Source of the DNA: Sphingomonas sp. 32-66-10 | GTDB lineage: Bacteria > Pseudomonadota > Alphaproteobacteria > Sphingomonadales > Sphingomonadaceae | Assembly: GCA_002280565.1 (NCBI GenBank) | Contig: NCEF01000016.1 | Span: 1-58,726, forward strand | Direction: 5' to 3' | Length of the DNA stretch: 58,726 bases | Shown: positions 1 to 9,100 of the stretch, in pieces | How the letters are laid out: each line of letters starts with the position of its first letter | How positions within the stretch are numbered: the first letter of the stretch is position 1 | Position numbers and translations under genes: made by a program | Notes under the pieces: generated by a model | The model's input: only the letters and a program-made list of their open reading frames with translations | Told to the model about the DNA's origin: nothing | Databases searched by the model: none

Positions 1-51
1 CCGGCCGCGGCCGCGCTGTCGGTGCAGGTGACGAAGCGGCGGGCGCCATGA
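1..51 (+). CDS. possible 3' end of an upstream gene (partial)
   Basis: Frame 1 is open from the window edge to a TGA at 49-51, ending in the residues VTKRRAP. It could be the tail of a gene lying mostly outside the window, but sixteen codons cannot be assigned to a family and chance is possible in GC-rich DNA. The remaining 67 bases before the next start codon show no clear feature. Confidence 0.2.
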   Translation, partial: PAAAALSVQVTKRRAP

Positions 52-118
52 TCGCAGCTTGCGTCTGATAGGGATTCTCTGAAATGTAAACGCTTGGGGC
101 GGGTGGGTTTTTCCGGCT

Positions 119-1600
119 ATGTTTAATGTTTTCGTTAGCTACAGCAGGGCCGATTCGGCGCAGGCGGCGGTGCTGGATGCTTGGCTGACCTCCCAAGGCC
201 TGCGCACCTTTTTAGATAGGCGGGAACTCGGCGCCGGCCAGCTCTGGCTTCCGGACCTGGAACGTGCCATCGAAACTGAGGCGGCCGCGCTGATTGTGCT
301 GTGCGGCCCGGGCGGCCTCGGCAATACCCAGCAATACGAGGCACAGCTTGGCCTGACCCGGAAGGCGAGGGAACCGGACTTCCCCGTCGTCCCCGTCCTG
401 CTGCCGTGCACGCCGGACTGGCGCTGGCCGCGCGGCTTCCTGTCGCTGCAGACCTGGGTGAGCTTCGCCACCACCCGAGACGTGCGGGAAGACCCGGCGG
501 CCCTGCAACGACTGGCCGCCGCCGTGCGGCGCGAATCGGCGGAAGCCGATGCGGTGCGTGGATTGGTCTGCCCCTATAAGGGCCTCGACGCCTTCCAGGA
601 GGAGGATGGCGGCCTGTTCTTCGGCCGCGCCGTCGAGACCGAGGCGCTTCACGCCACCATCGCCGAACACCGCTTCGCCGCGGTGGTGGGCCGGTCCGGC
701 TCCGGCAAGTCTTCGCTGGCTCGCGCCGGGCTGCTGCCGCGGCTGCGCGCCGGCGCGCAGGCGGCGGGACGGCGGGAGGTGTGGGACAGCTTGGTGCTGC
801 GCCCGGGGCAGGAGCCGCTGGTGGCGCTGGCCGGCGCCCTTTCCCCGCCGCTGCCGGGCGAGGATGAGGCTGCCCGCTACCTGCGGCTTCGCGGCCTGGC
901 GGCCGGCCTGCGAACGGAGGACCCAGATGTGCTCTCCGGCCTGCTGCGACATCGCCTGGCGCAATCCCGCCTTGCCGTGGACCGGCTGCTGATCCTGCTG
1001 GACCAGGGCGAGGAGTTGTTCGCCCGCCCGCTGCACCTGCTCGGCGACGCGGCGGCGCAGCGGCGCTTCGATGCGGATGCCGAGTATCTTATCGCCTTGT
1101 TGCTGAAGGCGGTGTCGCAGGGCAGCGCCTCGCTGGTATTGACGATGCGCTCGGATTTCTTTGATCCGTTGCAGTCCTCGGCCTTCGGCGACATGCTGAA
1201 GGGCTCGCTGGTGACCCTGCGACGCGTCGGCGACCTGCGCGCCTGCATCGAGGGGCCGGCAGAAGCGGTGGGGCTGCGGTTCGCGCCGCCCGGCCTCGTG
1301 GACCGCATCCTGGAGGAGGTGGGGACAGATGAATCCAACCTGCCTTTGCTCCAGCACGCGCTGAAGCGCACCTGGGAGGGGCGGGACGGGGCGGTTCTCT
1401 CGGCCAACGCCTATATCCGCTCGGGCGGCGTGGAACAGGCGATCAATCGCGCAGCCGAGGCCTGTTTCGCCGGGCTGCGGGCGGACGAGGCCGCACTCAA
1501 CGAACTTGCTTCGGCGCTGCGAAGCAATGTTGTGCTGTTCTCCGAATATTTGGAGCGCGGGCGACAGTCCACAGCGACCAACAATGGGAAGAGTGAATAG
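119..1600 (+). CDS. TIR-nSTAND1 NTPase, C-terminally truncated
   Basis: An N-terminal TIR domain (about residues 1-135; opens MFNVFVSYSR, with E74 in QQYEAQLG at the usual place of the TIR NADase glutamate) is followed by an nSTAND1 NTPase. Visible nSTAND1 marks are CPYKGLDAF (151-159), LFFGR (166-170), Walker A GRSGSGKS (191-198), Walker B LLILLDQGEELF (290-301) and the winged-helix-like stretch DESNLPLLQHAL near 404-415. Such proteins act as STAND-type sensors, often in antiphage defence, in which ligand binding to C-terminal repeats triggers TIR NAD+ cleavage. Homologues normally continue for several hundred residues of WD40 or other repeats. Here the frame stops at residue 493, and its last 20-30 residues look unrelated and run into the leader of the next gene. 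Domain calls are firm; activity is doubtful without the sensor region. Confidence 0.85.
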   Translation: MFNVFVSYSRADSAQAAVLDAWLTSQGLRTFLDRRELGAGQLWLPDLERAIETEAAALIVLCGPGGLGNTQQYEAQLGLTRKAREPDFPVVPVLLPCTPDWRWPRGFLSLQTWVSFATTRDVREDPAALQRLAAAVRRESAEADAVRGLVCPYKGLDAFQEEDGGLFFGRAVETEALHATIAEHRFAAVVGRSGSGKSSLARAGLLPRLRAGAQAAGRREVWDSLVLRPGQEPLVALAGALSPPLPGEDEAARYLRLRGLAAGLRTEDPDVLSGLLRHRLAQSRLAVDRLLILLDQGEELFARPLHLLGDAAAQRRFDADAEYLIALLLKAVSQGSASLVLTMRSDFFDPLQSSAFGDMLKGSLVTLRRVGDLRACIEGPAEAVGLRFAPPGLVDRILEEVGTDESNLPLLQHALKRTWEGRDGAVLSANAYIRSGGVEQAINRAAEACFAGLRADEAALNELASALRSNVVLFSEYLERGRQSTATNNGKSE

Positions 1601-1601
1601 G

Positions 1602-2273
1602 ATGAAAACATTCATCAGTCGCATCGCACTTGCGGCCTTCGGCGCTGCGCTGTGCACATCGACCGCAGCTGTGGCGCAGGAAGCGGCGCCATGCGAACTC
1701 CACATCTGGCCGGCAGAACGTATGAACTCCGTGACGACGGGTCTCCTTGGTGGTGGCCTGCTCGATGCGGCCATTCACAGCGGGCGGGATGCCAGCAACA
1801 AGGCGAGCCTGGCGAGCGCGCTGGACAGTCCGTCCCAGCTCGAAGCCCTGGAATCCGTGAACCTTCAGGAACTGCTTCAGCTGAAACCCGGCACCGTGCT
1901 CGTCAAGCATGAGACTCCGCTCGAGCGGAAGACCATGAACAAGGTCAAGACGCGCCGTTCGGATTCGACCGCAGCCTGCTACAGTGAGCTGATCGTCGCA
2001 GACGTCTTCTATCAGAAGGCCGCAATTTACGGTCGTTCGCTCAGGACGCTCTTCATGCTGCGCGAGTTTGACTCGGCCCAGAAGATCGCGTTCGAATACA
2101 AGGCGTGGGGCGGCAACGGCCTCAAGCTGTTCCCACCCAAGGAAGGCGAGGATTCGATCGCCGCGCTCGACGAACTCGTCACGGTCTTCAAGAAAAACTT
2201 TGAAGAATATGCGGCAAATGCCCGCAAGGCCATCGCCGCCCGCCCCGCGCCGAAGGCAAAGGCGAAGGGCTAA
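1602..2273 (+). CDS. exported protein of unknown function
   Basis: A 223-residue protein with a classical signal peptide (MKTFISRIALAAFGAALC, cleavage likely after AVAQ near residue 25), so it should be periplasmic. I chose the ATG at 1602, which places the signal peptide at the N-terminus and has GGGAAG at 1586-1591 as ribosome site; an in-frame ATG at 1584 is the alternative. The mature part contains two cysteines, a small glycine-rich stretch (GLLGGGLL) and a Lys/Ala/Pro-rich tail (PAPKAKAKG). I do not recognise a family. The start lies one base after the stop of the truncated TIR-STAND gene, so its native promoter may have been replaced by, or lie inside, that reading frame. Confidence 0.75.
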   Translation: MKTFISRIALAAFGAALCTSTAAVAQEAAPCELHIWPAERMNSVTTGLLGGGLLDAAIHSGRDASNKASLASALDSPSQLEALESVNLQELLQLKPGTVLVKHETPLERKTMNKVKTRRSDSTAACYSELIVADVFYQKAAIYGRSLRTLFMLREFDSAQKIAFEYKAWGGNGLKLFPPKEGEDSIAALDELVTVFKKNFEEYAANARKAIAARPAPKAKAKG

Positions 2274-2360
2274 AAGACTCGCGTGACACGCGACTGAATG
2301 ACCGATCACCCGGAGCTTCGCGCGATATCGCGCGTTGTTCCGGGTGAGAGGATTAAAGCC

Positions 2361-2561
2361 ATGATCGATCGCCTGCCCGACCCCCATCCCGACAGCCTGC
2401 CCGATGCAGACGATGATCGGCGCAGCGATCTCGAGCGCGCAGTCACTGATACCAATCGGGACATCGAGAATGTTCAGGACGACACCCCGCCTGCGGGCGC
2501 CGACGGGGCAGTCGACGGAACCGGGGGCGTCGTGAAGAATCAGGACGACACCGCGCAATAA
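2361..2561 (+). CDS. small acidic hypothetical protein
   Basis: A 66-residue, strongly acidic, probably disordered protein rich in Asp, Pro and Gly (starts MIDRLPDPHPDS). The ATG at 2361 has GAGAGG at 2346-2351; the same frame is open from an ATG at 2298, giving 87 residues, but without a comparable ribosome site. No signal peptide, cysteine or known motif is visible. It follows the exported protein by about 90 bases in the same direction and may be co-transcribed. The function is unknown, and the prediction rests on frame, ribosome site and composition only. Confidence 0.45.
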   Translation: MIDRLPDPHPDSLPDADDDRRSDLERAVTDTNRDIENVQDDTPPAGADGAVDGTGGVVKNQDDTAQ

Positions 2562-2595
2562 GGCGGGTGCGCCAATCTAACCTATCGCATTCAAC

Positions 2596-3334
2596 TCAGC
2601 GCCCGGTCGCGCCTCCGCGCGCCGGTGCCCCGGATTTGATATCGATCGGCTTGCCCCGCACATAGTCCAGCACGCCGGGGACGGGTCCCAGCCGATTGAC
2701 CCCGCCATTGTTCAAATCGACAAAACTTCCGACCGCAAAATATTCGGCCGGCGAAACGGAAATGCCTGACAGAGCGGCCGGAAGCGTGCCGTCGCGACGA
2801 TCGGGCCGCAGCCAGCCCTTGCGGCCCCATTCCCCAGGACGTGCCATAGAGCACATAATCGCCCGGGATTGCCTCGATCAGATAGAGATTATCCGGCGTG
2901 CCTTTGGCCAACGGGAAATTGTGACGAATTCCTGCAAGATTGGCGACCGCCGGATAGAAATAAGTGAATGTGTCGAGCGTGGGTTCGGGCGGTATCGGAC
3001 CGCTCGGCTTGCGCCCCTGGCTCTCCTGCTCCGCGCGGCGGCGCAGGGCCTTTTCCCGCTCCTCGATCAGCTTCGGCCGGGCTTCCTCGAACGCCTTCGC
3101 CCGTGCCGTGCGATAATCCTCGAGTTCTGCCGATGTCGGCTTGCGCAGAAACACCGGCTCAAACGACGGCACGCCCTTGGGCCGGTGCATGCGGAACAGC
3201 AGATAGGCGCGATCCTGGCGGATCGTGACCGTCTGCCCTTCGGTGATCTCGACCAGCATGGGCTGAGGAGCGGCTGGCGTTTGCACCGTCGCAGGAGCCG
3301 AAGCGGACAATGTTGCGAGCAAGGCGAGCAGCAT
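2596..3334 (-). pseudogene. exported hypothetical protein, frameshifted
   Basis: The gene opens at 3334 with MLLALLATLSASAPATVQ, a signal peptide, followed by a beta-rich segment (EITEGQTVTIRQDRAYLLFRM) and a Glu/Arg-rich helix. The frame reads sensibly to about GDYVLYGTSW (near 2840); beyond that it turns into Arg-rich nonsense and stops at 2591. The continuation is plain in another frame: WLRPDRRDG...FAVGSFVDLNNGGV...LDYVRGKPIDIKSG, ending at a TGA at 2598-2596. The shift therefore falls within roughly 2815-2850. It is either a real inactivating indel or a sequencing error. The start codon shares one base with the stop of the upstream gene (TGATG), so the two form an operon. The content resembles small exported proteins of sphingomonads whose role is unknown. 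Confidence 0.65.
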
Positions 3335-3891
3335 CAGCGGTCCTCCGGCAGCGGGTCGCCATCGGGCCGTGGGCCCGACGCCGCCTTTGCCTGCATGGCG
3401 ATCGAGGCGGGTGAGAAATTGTCGGTCAGCAGCTCCCAGCGGCGCTCCTGCAGCGGATAGCGCTGATATCCGCGCGGCTCCATGCAGCGGCGCAGCCGGG
3501 ACTGATGTGCCCGGCGCACGAGCGGCCCGGCAATGATTTCTCCGATCACCGCGCCGACAACGCCATAGGGTTGAATGACCGACGGCTGCACCGTCGCAAC
3601 GCTGCCCGCCTCTTCCCATGGCACGAACCGTGGGACCGAAGCGGTGGCATTGGGCGCCGGCATGAACCGATAGCAATCGGCGATGTCAGCATAGGCCTCG
3701 GCATAGCTGGTATCGGCGCGCCAGAAGTAGAAATATTTCCAGCCGTTGGACACGACCGCCGGATCGCGACCACCCGACAAATCCGGGATGGTCACTGTGG
3801 CGGGATCGGGCGGCTCGACCGCCGTCTGAGCGAGCGCCGATGGTGCCATCGCGACCAGCATCAGCGCCGCGCATGCAATCCTCAGATCCAT
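3334..3891 (-). CDS. exported protein of unknown function
   Basis: A 185-residue protein with a signal peptide (MDLRIACAALMLVAMAPSALAQ). The mature part contains a Gly-zipper-like hydrophobic stretch, YGVVGAVIGEIIAGPLV (about residues 113-129), as in small outer-membrane or periplasmic proteins, followed by a basic segment with one cysteine (RLRRCMEPRGYQRYP). It is the first gene of a two-gene operon: its TGA overlaps the ATG of the frameshifted neighbour by one base. I do not recognise the family; an envelope-associated role is inferred only from the signal peptide. Confidence 0.75.
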   Translation of the reverse strand: MDLRIACAALMLVAMAPSALAQTAVEPPDPATVTIPDLSGGRDPAVVSNGWKYFYFWRADTSYAEAYADIADCYRFMPAPNATASVPRFVPWEEAGSVATVQPSVIQPYGVVGAVIGEIIAGPLVRRAHQSRLRRCMEPRGYQRYPLQERRWELLTDNFSPASIAMQAKAASGPRPDGDPLPEDR

Positions 3892-3949
3892 TCGCCCCTC
3901 CCCTTACGGGATGGATATCGCGTGCACTGGCTGCGCGCAATGCGAAGGA

Positions 3950-5404
3950 TCAGCCTGCCAGCGCCTTCTTGAGCAGGTCGTTGACCACGCCGGGATTGGC
4001 CTTGCCGCCCATCGCCTTCATCGTCTGGCCGACGAAGAAGCCGAACAAAGCCTCCTTGCCGCCGCGATACTGTTCCAGCTGGCCGGGGTTCTTCGCCAGC
4101 ACTTCGGCGATCACCGCCTCGATCGCGCCCGTGTCGGATGTCTGCTTGAGCCCGCGCTCCTCGACAATCTTGCCCGCGCCATCGCCGGTTTCGAGCATGA
4201 TTTCGAACACCTGCTTGGCGAGGCTGCCCGAGATGGTACCGTCGGCGACGAGGCCGAGCAATTCGGCGGCCTGCGCCGCTGAAACCGGCGAGTCCTCGAT
4301 GCTCTTGCCCAGCTTGTTGAGCGCACCGAACAGTTCCGACGTCACCCAGTTCGATGCCGCCGCGCCCTTTGCACCCGCATCGAGCAGCGCGTCGAAATAG
4401 CGGGCGGTCTCGACCTCGGCGGTCAGCACGCCTGCATTATACGGCGTCACGCCCGCCGCGATGTAGCGCGCACGCTTGGCATCGGGCAGTTCGGGCAGCG
4501 ACGCGCGGCATGCGTCGAGGAACGCGTCGTCCAGCTCCAGCGGGAGCAGGTCGGGGTCGGGGAAATAGCGGTAATCGTGCGCGTCTTCCTTCGACCGCAT
4601 CGACCGCGTCTCGCCGCGATCTGGGTCGAACAGGCGCGTTTCCTGAACGATCGTGCCGCCGCTCTCCAGCACCTCGATCTGGCGCTTCGCCTCGATCTCC
4701 ACCGTCTGCATGACGAAGCGGACCGAGTTGACGTTCTTCGTCTCGGTGCGCGTGCCGAACTCCGCGCCGGGCTTGCGCACCGACACGTTGACGTCTGCGC
4801 GCATCGAGCCCTGGTCCATATTGCCGTCGCACGAGCCGACATAGCGCAGGATCGAACGCAGCTTTGCCAGATACGCCCCAGCCTCAGCCGGCGAGCGCAT
4901 GTCGGGCTTCGACACGATTTCCATCAGCGCGACGCCGCTGCGGTTGAGGTCGACATAGGACAGGCGCGGATGCTGGTCGTGCATCAGCTTGCCGGCATCC
5001 TGTTCGATGTGGATGCGCTCGACGCCGATGACCTTGGTCTCGCCGTCAATGTCGATCTCGACCTCACCCTCGCCCACAATCGGATGGTAAAGCTGGCTGA
5101 TCTGATAGCCCTGCGGGAGATCGGCGTAGAAGTAGTTCTTGCGGTCGAAGCGCGACCATTTGTTGATCTGCGCGTCGATCGCCATGCCGGTACGCACCGC
5201 CTGACGGACGCACTCCATGTTCGGCACCGGCAGCATGCCCGGCATCGCAGCGTCGACAAGGCTGACCTGCGTATTCGGCTCCGCGCCGAACGCGGTCGCG
5301 GCACCCGAGAACAGTTTGGCGTTGGACGTTACCTGCGCGTGGACCTCAAGGCCGATCACGACCTCCCACTCACCGGTTTCGCCTTTGATGCGATATTCGC
5401 TCAT
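3950..5404 (-). CDS. gatB: Asp-tRNA(Asn)/Glu-tRNA(Gln) amidotransferase subunit B
   Basis: GatB (484 residues) is the kinase and tRNA-binding subunit of GatCAB, which converts misacylated Glu-tRNA(Gln) and Asp-tRNA(Asn) to Gln-tRNA and Asn-tRNA. The protein opens [20 protein letters not shown] and shows the family marks EVHAQV, the LFSGA segment, [17 protein letters not shown] and the C-terminal YqeY-like helical domain ending [13 protein letters not shown] chose the ATG at 5404 rather than the longer open frame because it lies one base after the gatA stop and has a GGTGGTAAG leader. It is the third gene of gatC-gatA-gatB. The length fits the family. Confidence 0.97.
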   Translation of the reverse strand: MSEYRIKGETGEWEVVIGLEVHAQVTSNAKLFSGAATAFGAEPNTQVSLVDAAMPGMLPVPNMECVRQAVRTGMAIDAQINKWSRFDRKNYFYADLPQGYQISQLYHPIVGEGEVEIDIDGETKVIGVERIHIEQDAGKLMHDQHPRLSYVDLNRSGVALMEIVSKPDMRSPAEAGAYLAKLRSILRYVGSCDGNMDQGSMRADVNVSVRKPGAEFGTRTETKNVNSVRFVMQTVEIEAKRQIEVLESGGTIVQETRLFDPDRGETRSMRSKEDAHDYRYFPDPDLLPLELDDAFLDACRASLPELPDAKRARYIAAGVTPYNAGVLTAEVETARYFDALLDAGAKGAAASNWVTSELFGALNKLGKSIEDSPVSAAQAAELLGLVADGTISGSLAKQVFEIMLETGDGAGKIVEERGLKQTSDTGAIEAVIAEVLAKNPGQLEQYRGGKEALFGFFVGQTMKAMGGKANPGVVNDLLKKALAG

Positions 5405-5405
5405 C

Positions 5406-6890
5406 TTACCACCACTGCTCCGGCCGCGCCGTAAATCCTGCCCGCTGCTCGATCGCAAGGCTCGCATTTAGCACGCCCTGTTCGTCCAGCGGCTTGCCGA
5501 TGATCTGCAGGCCGAGCGGCAACCCGTCCTTGTCCAGCCCGCCCGGCACCGACATTGCGGGGATGCCCGCCAGCGAGGACGGCACGGTGAACACGTCGTT
5601 CAAATACATCGCCAGAGGGTCGGCCGACTTCTCGCCCAGCGCAAATGCGGCGCTCGGCGCGGTCGGGGTCAACAGCAGGTCGCATTGCAGCCACGCCCGC
5701 TCGAAATCGCGCGCGATCAGCGTGCGGACCTTCTGCGCCTGGGTGTAATAGGCGTCGTAGAAGCCCGCCGAGAGCACATAGGTGCCGATCAGGATGCGGC
5801 GCTGCACTTCCGGCCCGAACCCGGCGGCGCGGGTCGCGGCGTACATGTCCTGCAACCCCGCCCCATCGGGCAGGTCGCGCAGGCCGTAGCGCACGCCGTC
5901 ATAGCGGGCGAGGTTGGACGACGCCTCCGCCGGGGCGATGATGTAATAAGCGGGCAGCGCATATTTGGTATGCGGCAGCGAGACCTCGACGATCTCCGCG
6001 CCCGCATCCTTCAGCCAGTCGATGCCCTGCTGCCACAGCGCCTCGATCTCGCCCGGCATGCCATCGACGCGATATTCCTTGGGAATGCCGACCTTCTTGC
6101 CGCGCAGATCGGGGTTCAGCCCCTGCTCCCACTTCGGCACATCGAGCTTGAGCGAGGTCGCGTCCTTGGCGTCGAACCCCGCCATCGCCTCCAGCATGAT
6201 CGCGCAGTCGCGCACGTCGCGCGCCATCGGCCCCGCCTGATCGAGCGACGAAGCGAACGCCACCACGCCCCAGCGCGAACAGCGGCCATAGGTCGGCTTG
6301 ATCCCGCTGATGCCGGTGAAGGCCGCAGGCTGACGGATCGAACCGCCGGTATCGGTCCCGGTCGCCGCCGGCACAAGCCGCGCGCTGATCGCCGCCGAGC
6401 TGCCGCCCGACGAGCCGCCGGGCGCGAGCGGGGCATTGCCGCCATCCTTGCGCCGCCACGGGCTGATCACATTGCCGAAATAGCTGGTCTCGTTCGACGA
6501 TCCCATCGCGAACTGGTCGAGGTTCAGCTTGCCCAGCATCCCCGCGCCCGCGTCCCACAATTTCTGGGAGACGGTCGATTCATAGACCGGCTTGAACCCC
6601 TCCAGCATATGGCTGGCGGCGGTGGTCTGCACGTCCTTGGTGCAGAACAGATCCTTCATGCCGATCGGCACGCCCGCGAGCGGCTTGAGCGTTTCGCCAG
6701 CGGCACGCGCGGCGTCGGCTTCACGCGCGGCGGCGAGCGCATGGTCGGGGGTTTCGACGATGAAGGCGTTGAGCGCCTTGGCCGCGCTCACCTTGACGAT
6801 GAAGGCGTCGGCGACTTCGCGTGCGGAAAATTCGCCCGTACGGATGCCGTCGCGCAGCGCGGCGACGCCGAGGTTGGTGACGTCGGTCAT
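5406..6890 (-). CDS. gatA: Asp-tRNA(Asn)/Glu-tRNA(Gln) amidotransferase subunit A
   Basis: GatA (494 residues) is the glutaminase subunit that releases ammonia from glutamine and channels it to GatB. The amidase signature is complete: K79 in GVPIGMKD, S160 in PGGSSGGS and the nucleophile S184 in [12 protein letters not shown], giving the Ser-cis-Ser-Lys triad spacing of the family. Its ATG shares one base with the TAA of gatC (TAATG), indicating translational coupling, and its stop is one base before gatB. Nothing unusual is seen in length or motifs. Confidence 0.97.
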   Translation of the reverse strand: MTDVTNLGVAALRDGIRTGEFSAREVADAFIVKVSAAKALNAFIVETPDHALAAAREADAARAAGETLKPLAGVPIGMKDLFCTKDVQTTAASHMLEGFKPVYESTVSQKLWDAGAGMLGKLNLDQFAMGSSNETSYFGNVISPWRRKDGGNAPLAPGGSSGGSSAAISARLVPAATGTDTGGSIRQPAAFTGISGIKPTYGRCSRWGVVAFASSLDQAGPMARDVRDCAIMLEAMAGFDAKDATSLKLDVPKWEQGLNPDLRGKKVGIPKEYRVDGMPGEIEALWQQGIDWLKDAGAEIVEVSLPHTKYALPAYYIIAPAEASSNLARYDGVRYGLRDLPDGAGLQDMYAATRAAGFGPEVQRRILIGTYVLSAGFYDAYYTQAQKVRTLIARDFERAWLQCDLLLTPTAPSAAFALGEKSADPLAMYLNDVFTVPSSLAGIPAMSVPGGLDKDGLPLGLQIIGKPLDEQGVLNASLAIEQRAGFTARPEQWW

Positions 6891-7177
6891 TATTCGATCA
6901 CCTTGGGCACGGTGAAAAAGCCATGCTCGGCAAGCGGGGCATTGGCCAGCACCGCGTCGCGCATATCGCCGTCGTTCACGACATCGTCGCGCAGGCGCAG
7001 CGTGTTGGGGATCACGGCGGTCATCGGCTCGACGGACGAGGTATCGACCTCGCCCAGCTGCTCGATCCAGCCGAGGATGTTGTTGAGCTCAGGCGCGAGC
7101 CGCTCGGCGTCGGCATCGCTGATCGCGATACGCGCAAGGCTCGCGACCTTCTTTACGGTGGCGGGTTCTACGGACAT
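6890..7177 (-). CDS. gatC: Asp-tRNA(Asn)/Glu-tRNA(Gln) amidotransferase subunit C
   Basis: GatC (95 residues) wraps around and stabilises the GatA-GatB interface. Typical sequence marks are [14 protein letters not shown] near the start, [11 protein letters not shown] in the middle, and the conserved LRLRDDVV...[17 protein letters not shown] tail. It is the first gene of gatCAB and overlaps gatA by one base. A DUF4153 membrane protein gene ends 42 bases upstream on the same strand, so the operon may have a promoter in that gap or be read through from it. Confidence 0.95.
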   Translation of the reverse strand: MSVEPATVKKVASLARIAISDADAERLAPELNNILGWIEQLGEVDTSSVEPMTAVIPNTLRLRDDVVNDGDMRDAVLANAPLAEHGFFTVPKVIE

Positions 7178-7219
7178 GGGGAGCGCCTAGCAGCGACGCC
7201 CCCCAATCATCAAGCGGCG

Positions 7220-8989
7220 TTATTCGAACGGATCGCCGACCGGCACACCGCCAACGAAGACCTGCCGGCGTTGGACCGGGCGGACTTCGATCGTGCCAGA
7301 CGTGAAGCCCTGCTCTGCCGCCGCACGGTCCGCGTCACTGCGCCGTCCCAGTTCATTCGCTTCGGCCTCCGTCCATTTGCCGGACACTGCGACAAAGCGG
7401 CGCGGCGCGGTGCATGAGAGACTCCGGGCATGGAACGTCGTCGGCTCCGATTGCTTCTCGATACGGTCGAAGCAATCATCCTGGAACACCAACGCCTCTG
7501 AACTGGCTTGGGAAAGCCAGAGCGTGCAGCGCCCCTCTTCGCTACCGCAGGCGCGCTCGGACATCAGGACTTCGCCCAGCCCGGGCGGCACTGCAACCGG
7601 GCGCGGGAGGATGCGCAATCGCTTTTCAAGCGCAGCAAGGCGCGGCGCTGGATCGGATGCATCTTGCTCGACCTCCCAACGACGCTCCTTCTTCGCGATA
7701 TCGGCGGCTGTCCGGCGAACGACGGCATTGTCCGACGCCTTCAACCGATCCAGCGCCTTCCGCCCCGGCTCTCCGAAATCGAACGCCAGTGCCGCCCAGT
7801 CGAACTTCTCGGGCGACACCTTGCCCGACTCCAGCCGCGCGACCTGATCGCGGGTCGAGATCGCGTTGAAGCTGACCAGCGGCGTCGCCAGCAGCAGTGC
7901 AACCCCGCACACGATCATCGCCAGATCCAGGTTCGCGGGACGCACCCGCTCCGCCCAGCCACCGCGACCGCGGACCACGCTGGCGAGGTACGCGACCGCC
8001 ACCACGCTCGCGATTCCGACAAAGGTCAGGCCCCATAGCCGCTCCGGCGTGAAGCCATATTGCCCGATCCGAAGTCCAGTCGCGACGGCGGCGATCCCGA
8101 CCAGCGGCAGGATCGCTACCGCCAGCACCAACGCCGCCCAGCGCAGCGCGCGGTTACGCGGGGCATCGTCGCCGCCATTGCCGATCACCGCATTGACCAG
8201 CAGCAGCGCGCCGACTGCGCAGGCAAGCAGGATCGGCGTGGTCGACTTGGTCGCCTCCCACAAAGGCTGCAGCCCGGTGAACGGCAGCGCAAGCAGGAAC
8301 AGCCCCAGCCCGACCGCCAGCACCGGCGCGAGTACTCCCAGCACCAGCATCGCGACATTCTGGAGCAATCCCACGATCCGCCGCTGTTCGCGCAGCAGTG
8401 CGAGGCCCAGCCCGAACGCCAGCCCGACCAACGGCCGCCAGAACCACTCCTCCCGCAGCAGGTCAGAGAGCAGGTCGATCCCGATCAGGTCGAACAACGC
8501 GGCGAGCAGGAACGCCAGCAGCAGCACCACCCCGACGAACGCCCAGCTGAGACACCATAGCACCGCATTGGTCCAGGCGTGATCGTGCGCCAAAGGATAG
8601 GAGATCGGCCGAAACCCGCCCTCACGCCCCGCCTGAAACAGCGGCGCGGCGATGCCGATGGCAAGCGCGAGGCAGAGCAGTCGCCATCCCTCGGTCGCAC
8701 TCCACCCCGATGTCGCCCCGTTGAAATAGAGGATCAGCGCCGCGACGGCACCGCAGCCCAGCGCAAACATTGCCGACCGGATCAGGTCGGTGCGGATCAC
8801 GACAAACCCGAACAGGATCGCCGACACGCTGACAAAGCTCAGCAGCGCGAGTCGCACTGCGCTGATCTCCGGCTGATAGCCGGTCCCGACGATCCAGTGC
8901 ACAATCAGCCCCGTGGCCAGACCCAGCACAGCCAGGGCGGGCGGCAATAGCGGCCAGCGCTCGTCCCGTTGCTCGACCGCTTCACTCAT
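7220..8989 (-). CDS. DUF4153 family membrane protein
   Basis: A 589-residue integral membrane protein. The first 400 residues hold about ten hydrophobic segments (for example PLLPPALAVLGLATGLIVHW, VGVVLLLAFLLAALFDLIGI), and the conserved DHAWTN / LLREEWFWRPL region matches the DUF4153 family. The last 190 residues are hydrophilic and cysteine-containing, probably one extracytoplasmic domain. The start at 8989 (MSEAVEQRDERW) was preferred because a GGGG-rich ribosome site precedes it directly; 15 more codons are open upstream but overlap the divergent promoter region. DUF4153 has no firmly established function. It lies upstream of gatC on the same strand. Confidence 0.8.
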   Translation of the reverse strand: MSEAVEQRDERWPLLPPALAVLGLATGLIVHWIVGTGYQPEISAVRLALLSFVSVSAILFGFVVIRTDLIRSAMFALGCGAVAALILYFNGATSGWSATEGWRLLCLALAIGIAAPLFQAGREGGFRPISYPLAHDHAWTNAVLWCLSWAFVGVVLLLAFLLAALFDLIGIDLLSDLLREEWFWRPLVGLAFGLGLALLREQRRIVGLLQNVAMLVLGVLAPVLAVGLGLFLLALPFTGLQPLWEATKSTTPILLACAVGALLLVNAVIGNGGDDAPRNRALRWAALVLAVAILPLVGIAAVATGLRIGQYGFTPERLWGLTFVGIASVVAVAYLASVVRGRGGWAERVRPANLDLAMIVCGVALLLATPLVSFNAISTRDQVARLESGKVSPEKFDWAALAFDFGEPGRKALDRLKASDNAVVRRTAADIAKKERRWEVEQDASDPAPRLAALEKRLRILPRPVAVPPGLGEVLMSERACGSEEGRCTLWLSQASSEALVFQDDCFDRIEKQSEPTTFHARSLSCTAPRRFVAVSGKWTEAEANELGRRSDADRAAAEQGFTSGTIEVRPVQRRQVFVGGVPVGDPFE

Positions 8990-9017
8990 CCCCCGCCCCC
9001 TCGATTGTGTTCGCCAA

Positions 9018-9036
9018 GGTTGCATCCTTCGCAACC
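9018..9036. promoter_or_regulatory. inverted repeat in a divergent promoter region
   Basis: GGTTGC (9018-9023) and GCAACC (9031-9036) form a six-base perfect dyad with a seven-base spacer, inside the 111-base gap between the divergent DUF4153 and DUF3089 genes. It could be an operator half-site pair or chance; no clear sigma-70 boxes were found beside it. Confidence 0.2.
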
Positions 9037-9100
9037 ATCGCGCAACGGAAAGCGATTGCCCGGCAGCCGCTCATGCTGCATTGCACAATGGAGAGCCGAC

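Noticed and set aside
212-1774. A 520-codon minus-strand open frame opposite the TIR-STAND gene
   Set aside because: The plus strand carries recognisable TIR and P-loop motifs; the minus frame has none and is Arg/Gln-rich shadow sequence.
2815-2850. Programmed ribosomal frameshifting as explanation of the two-frame exported gene
   Set aside because: No slippery heptamer or downstream structure is evident, and the family is not known for recoding; indel or base-call error is simpler.
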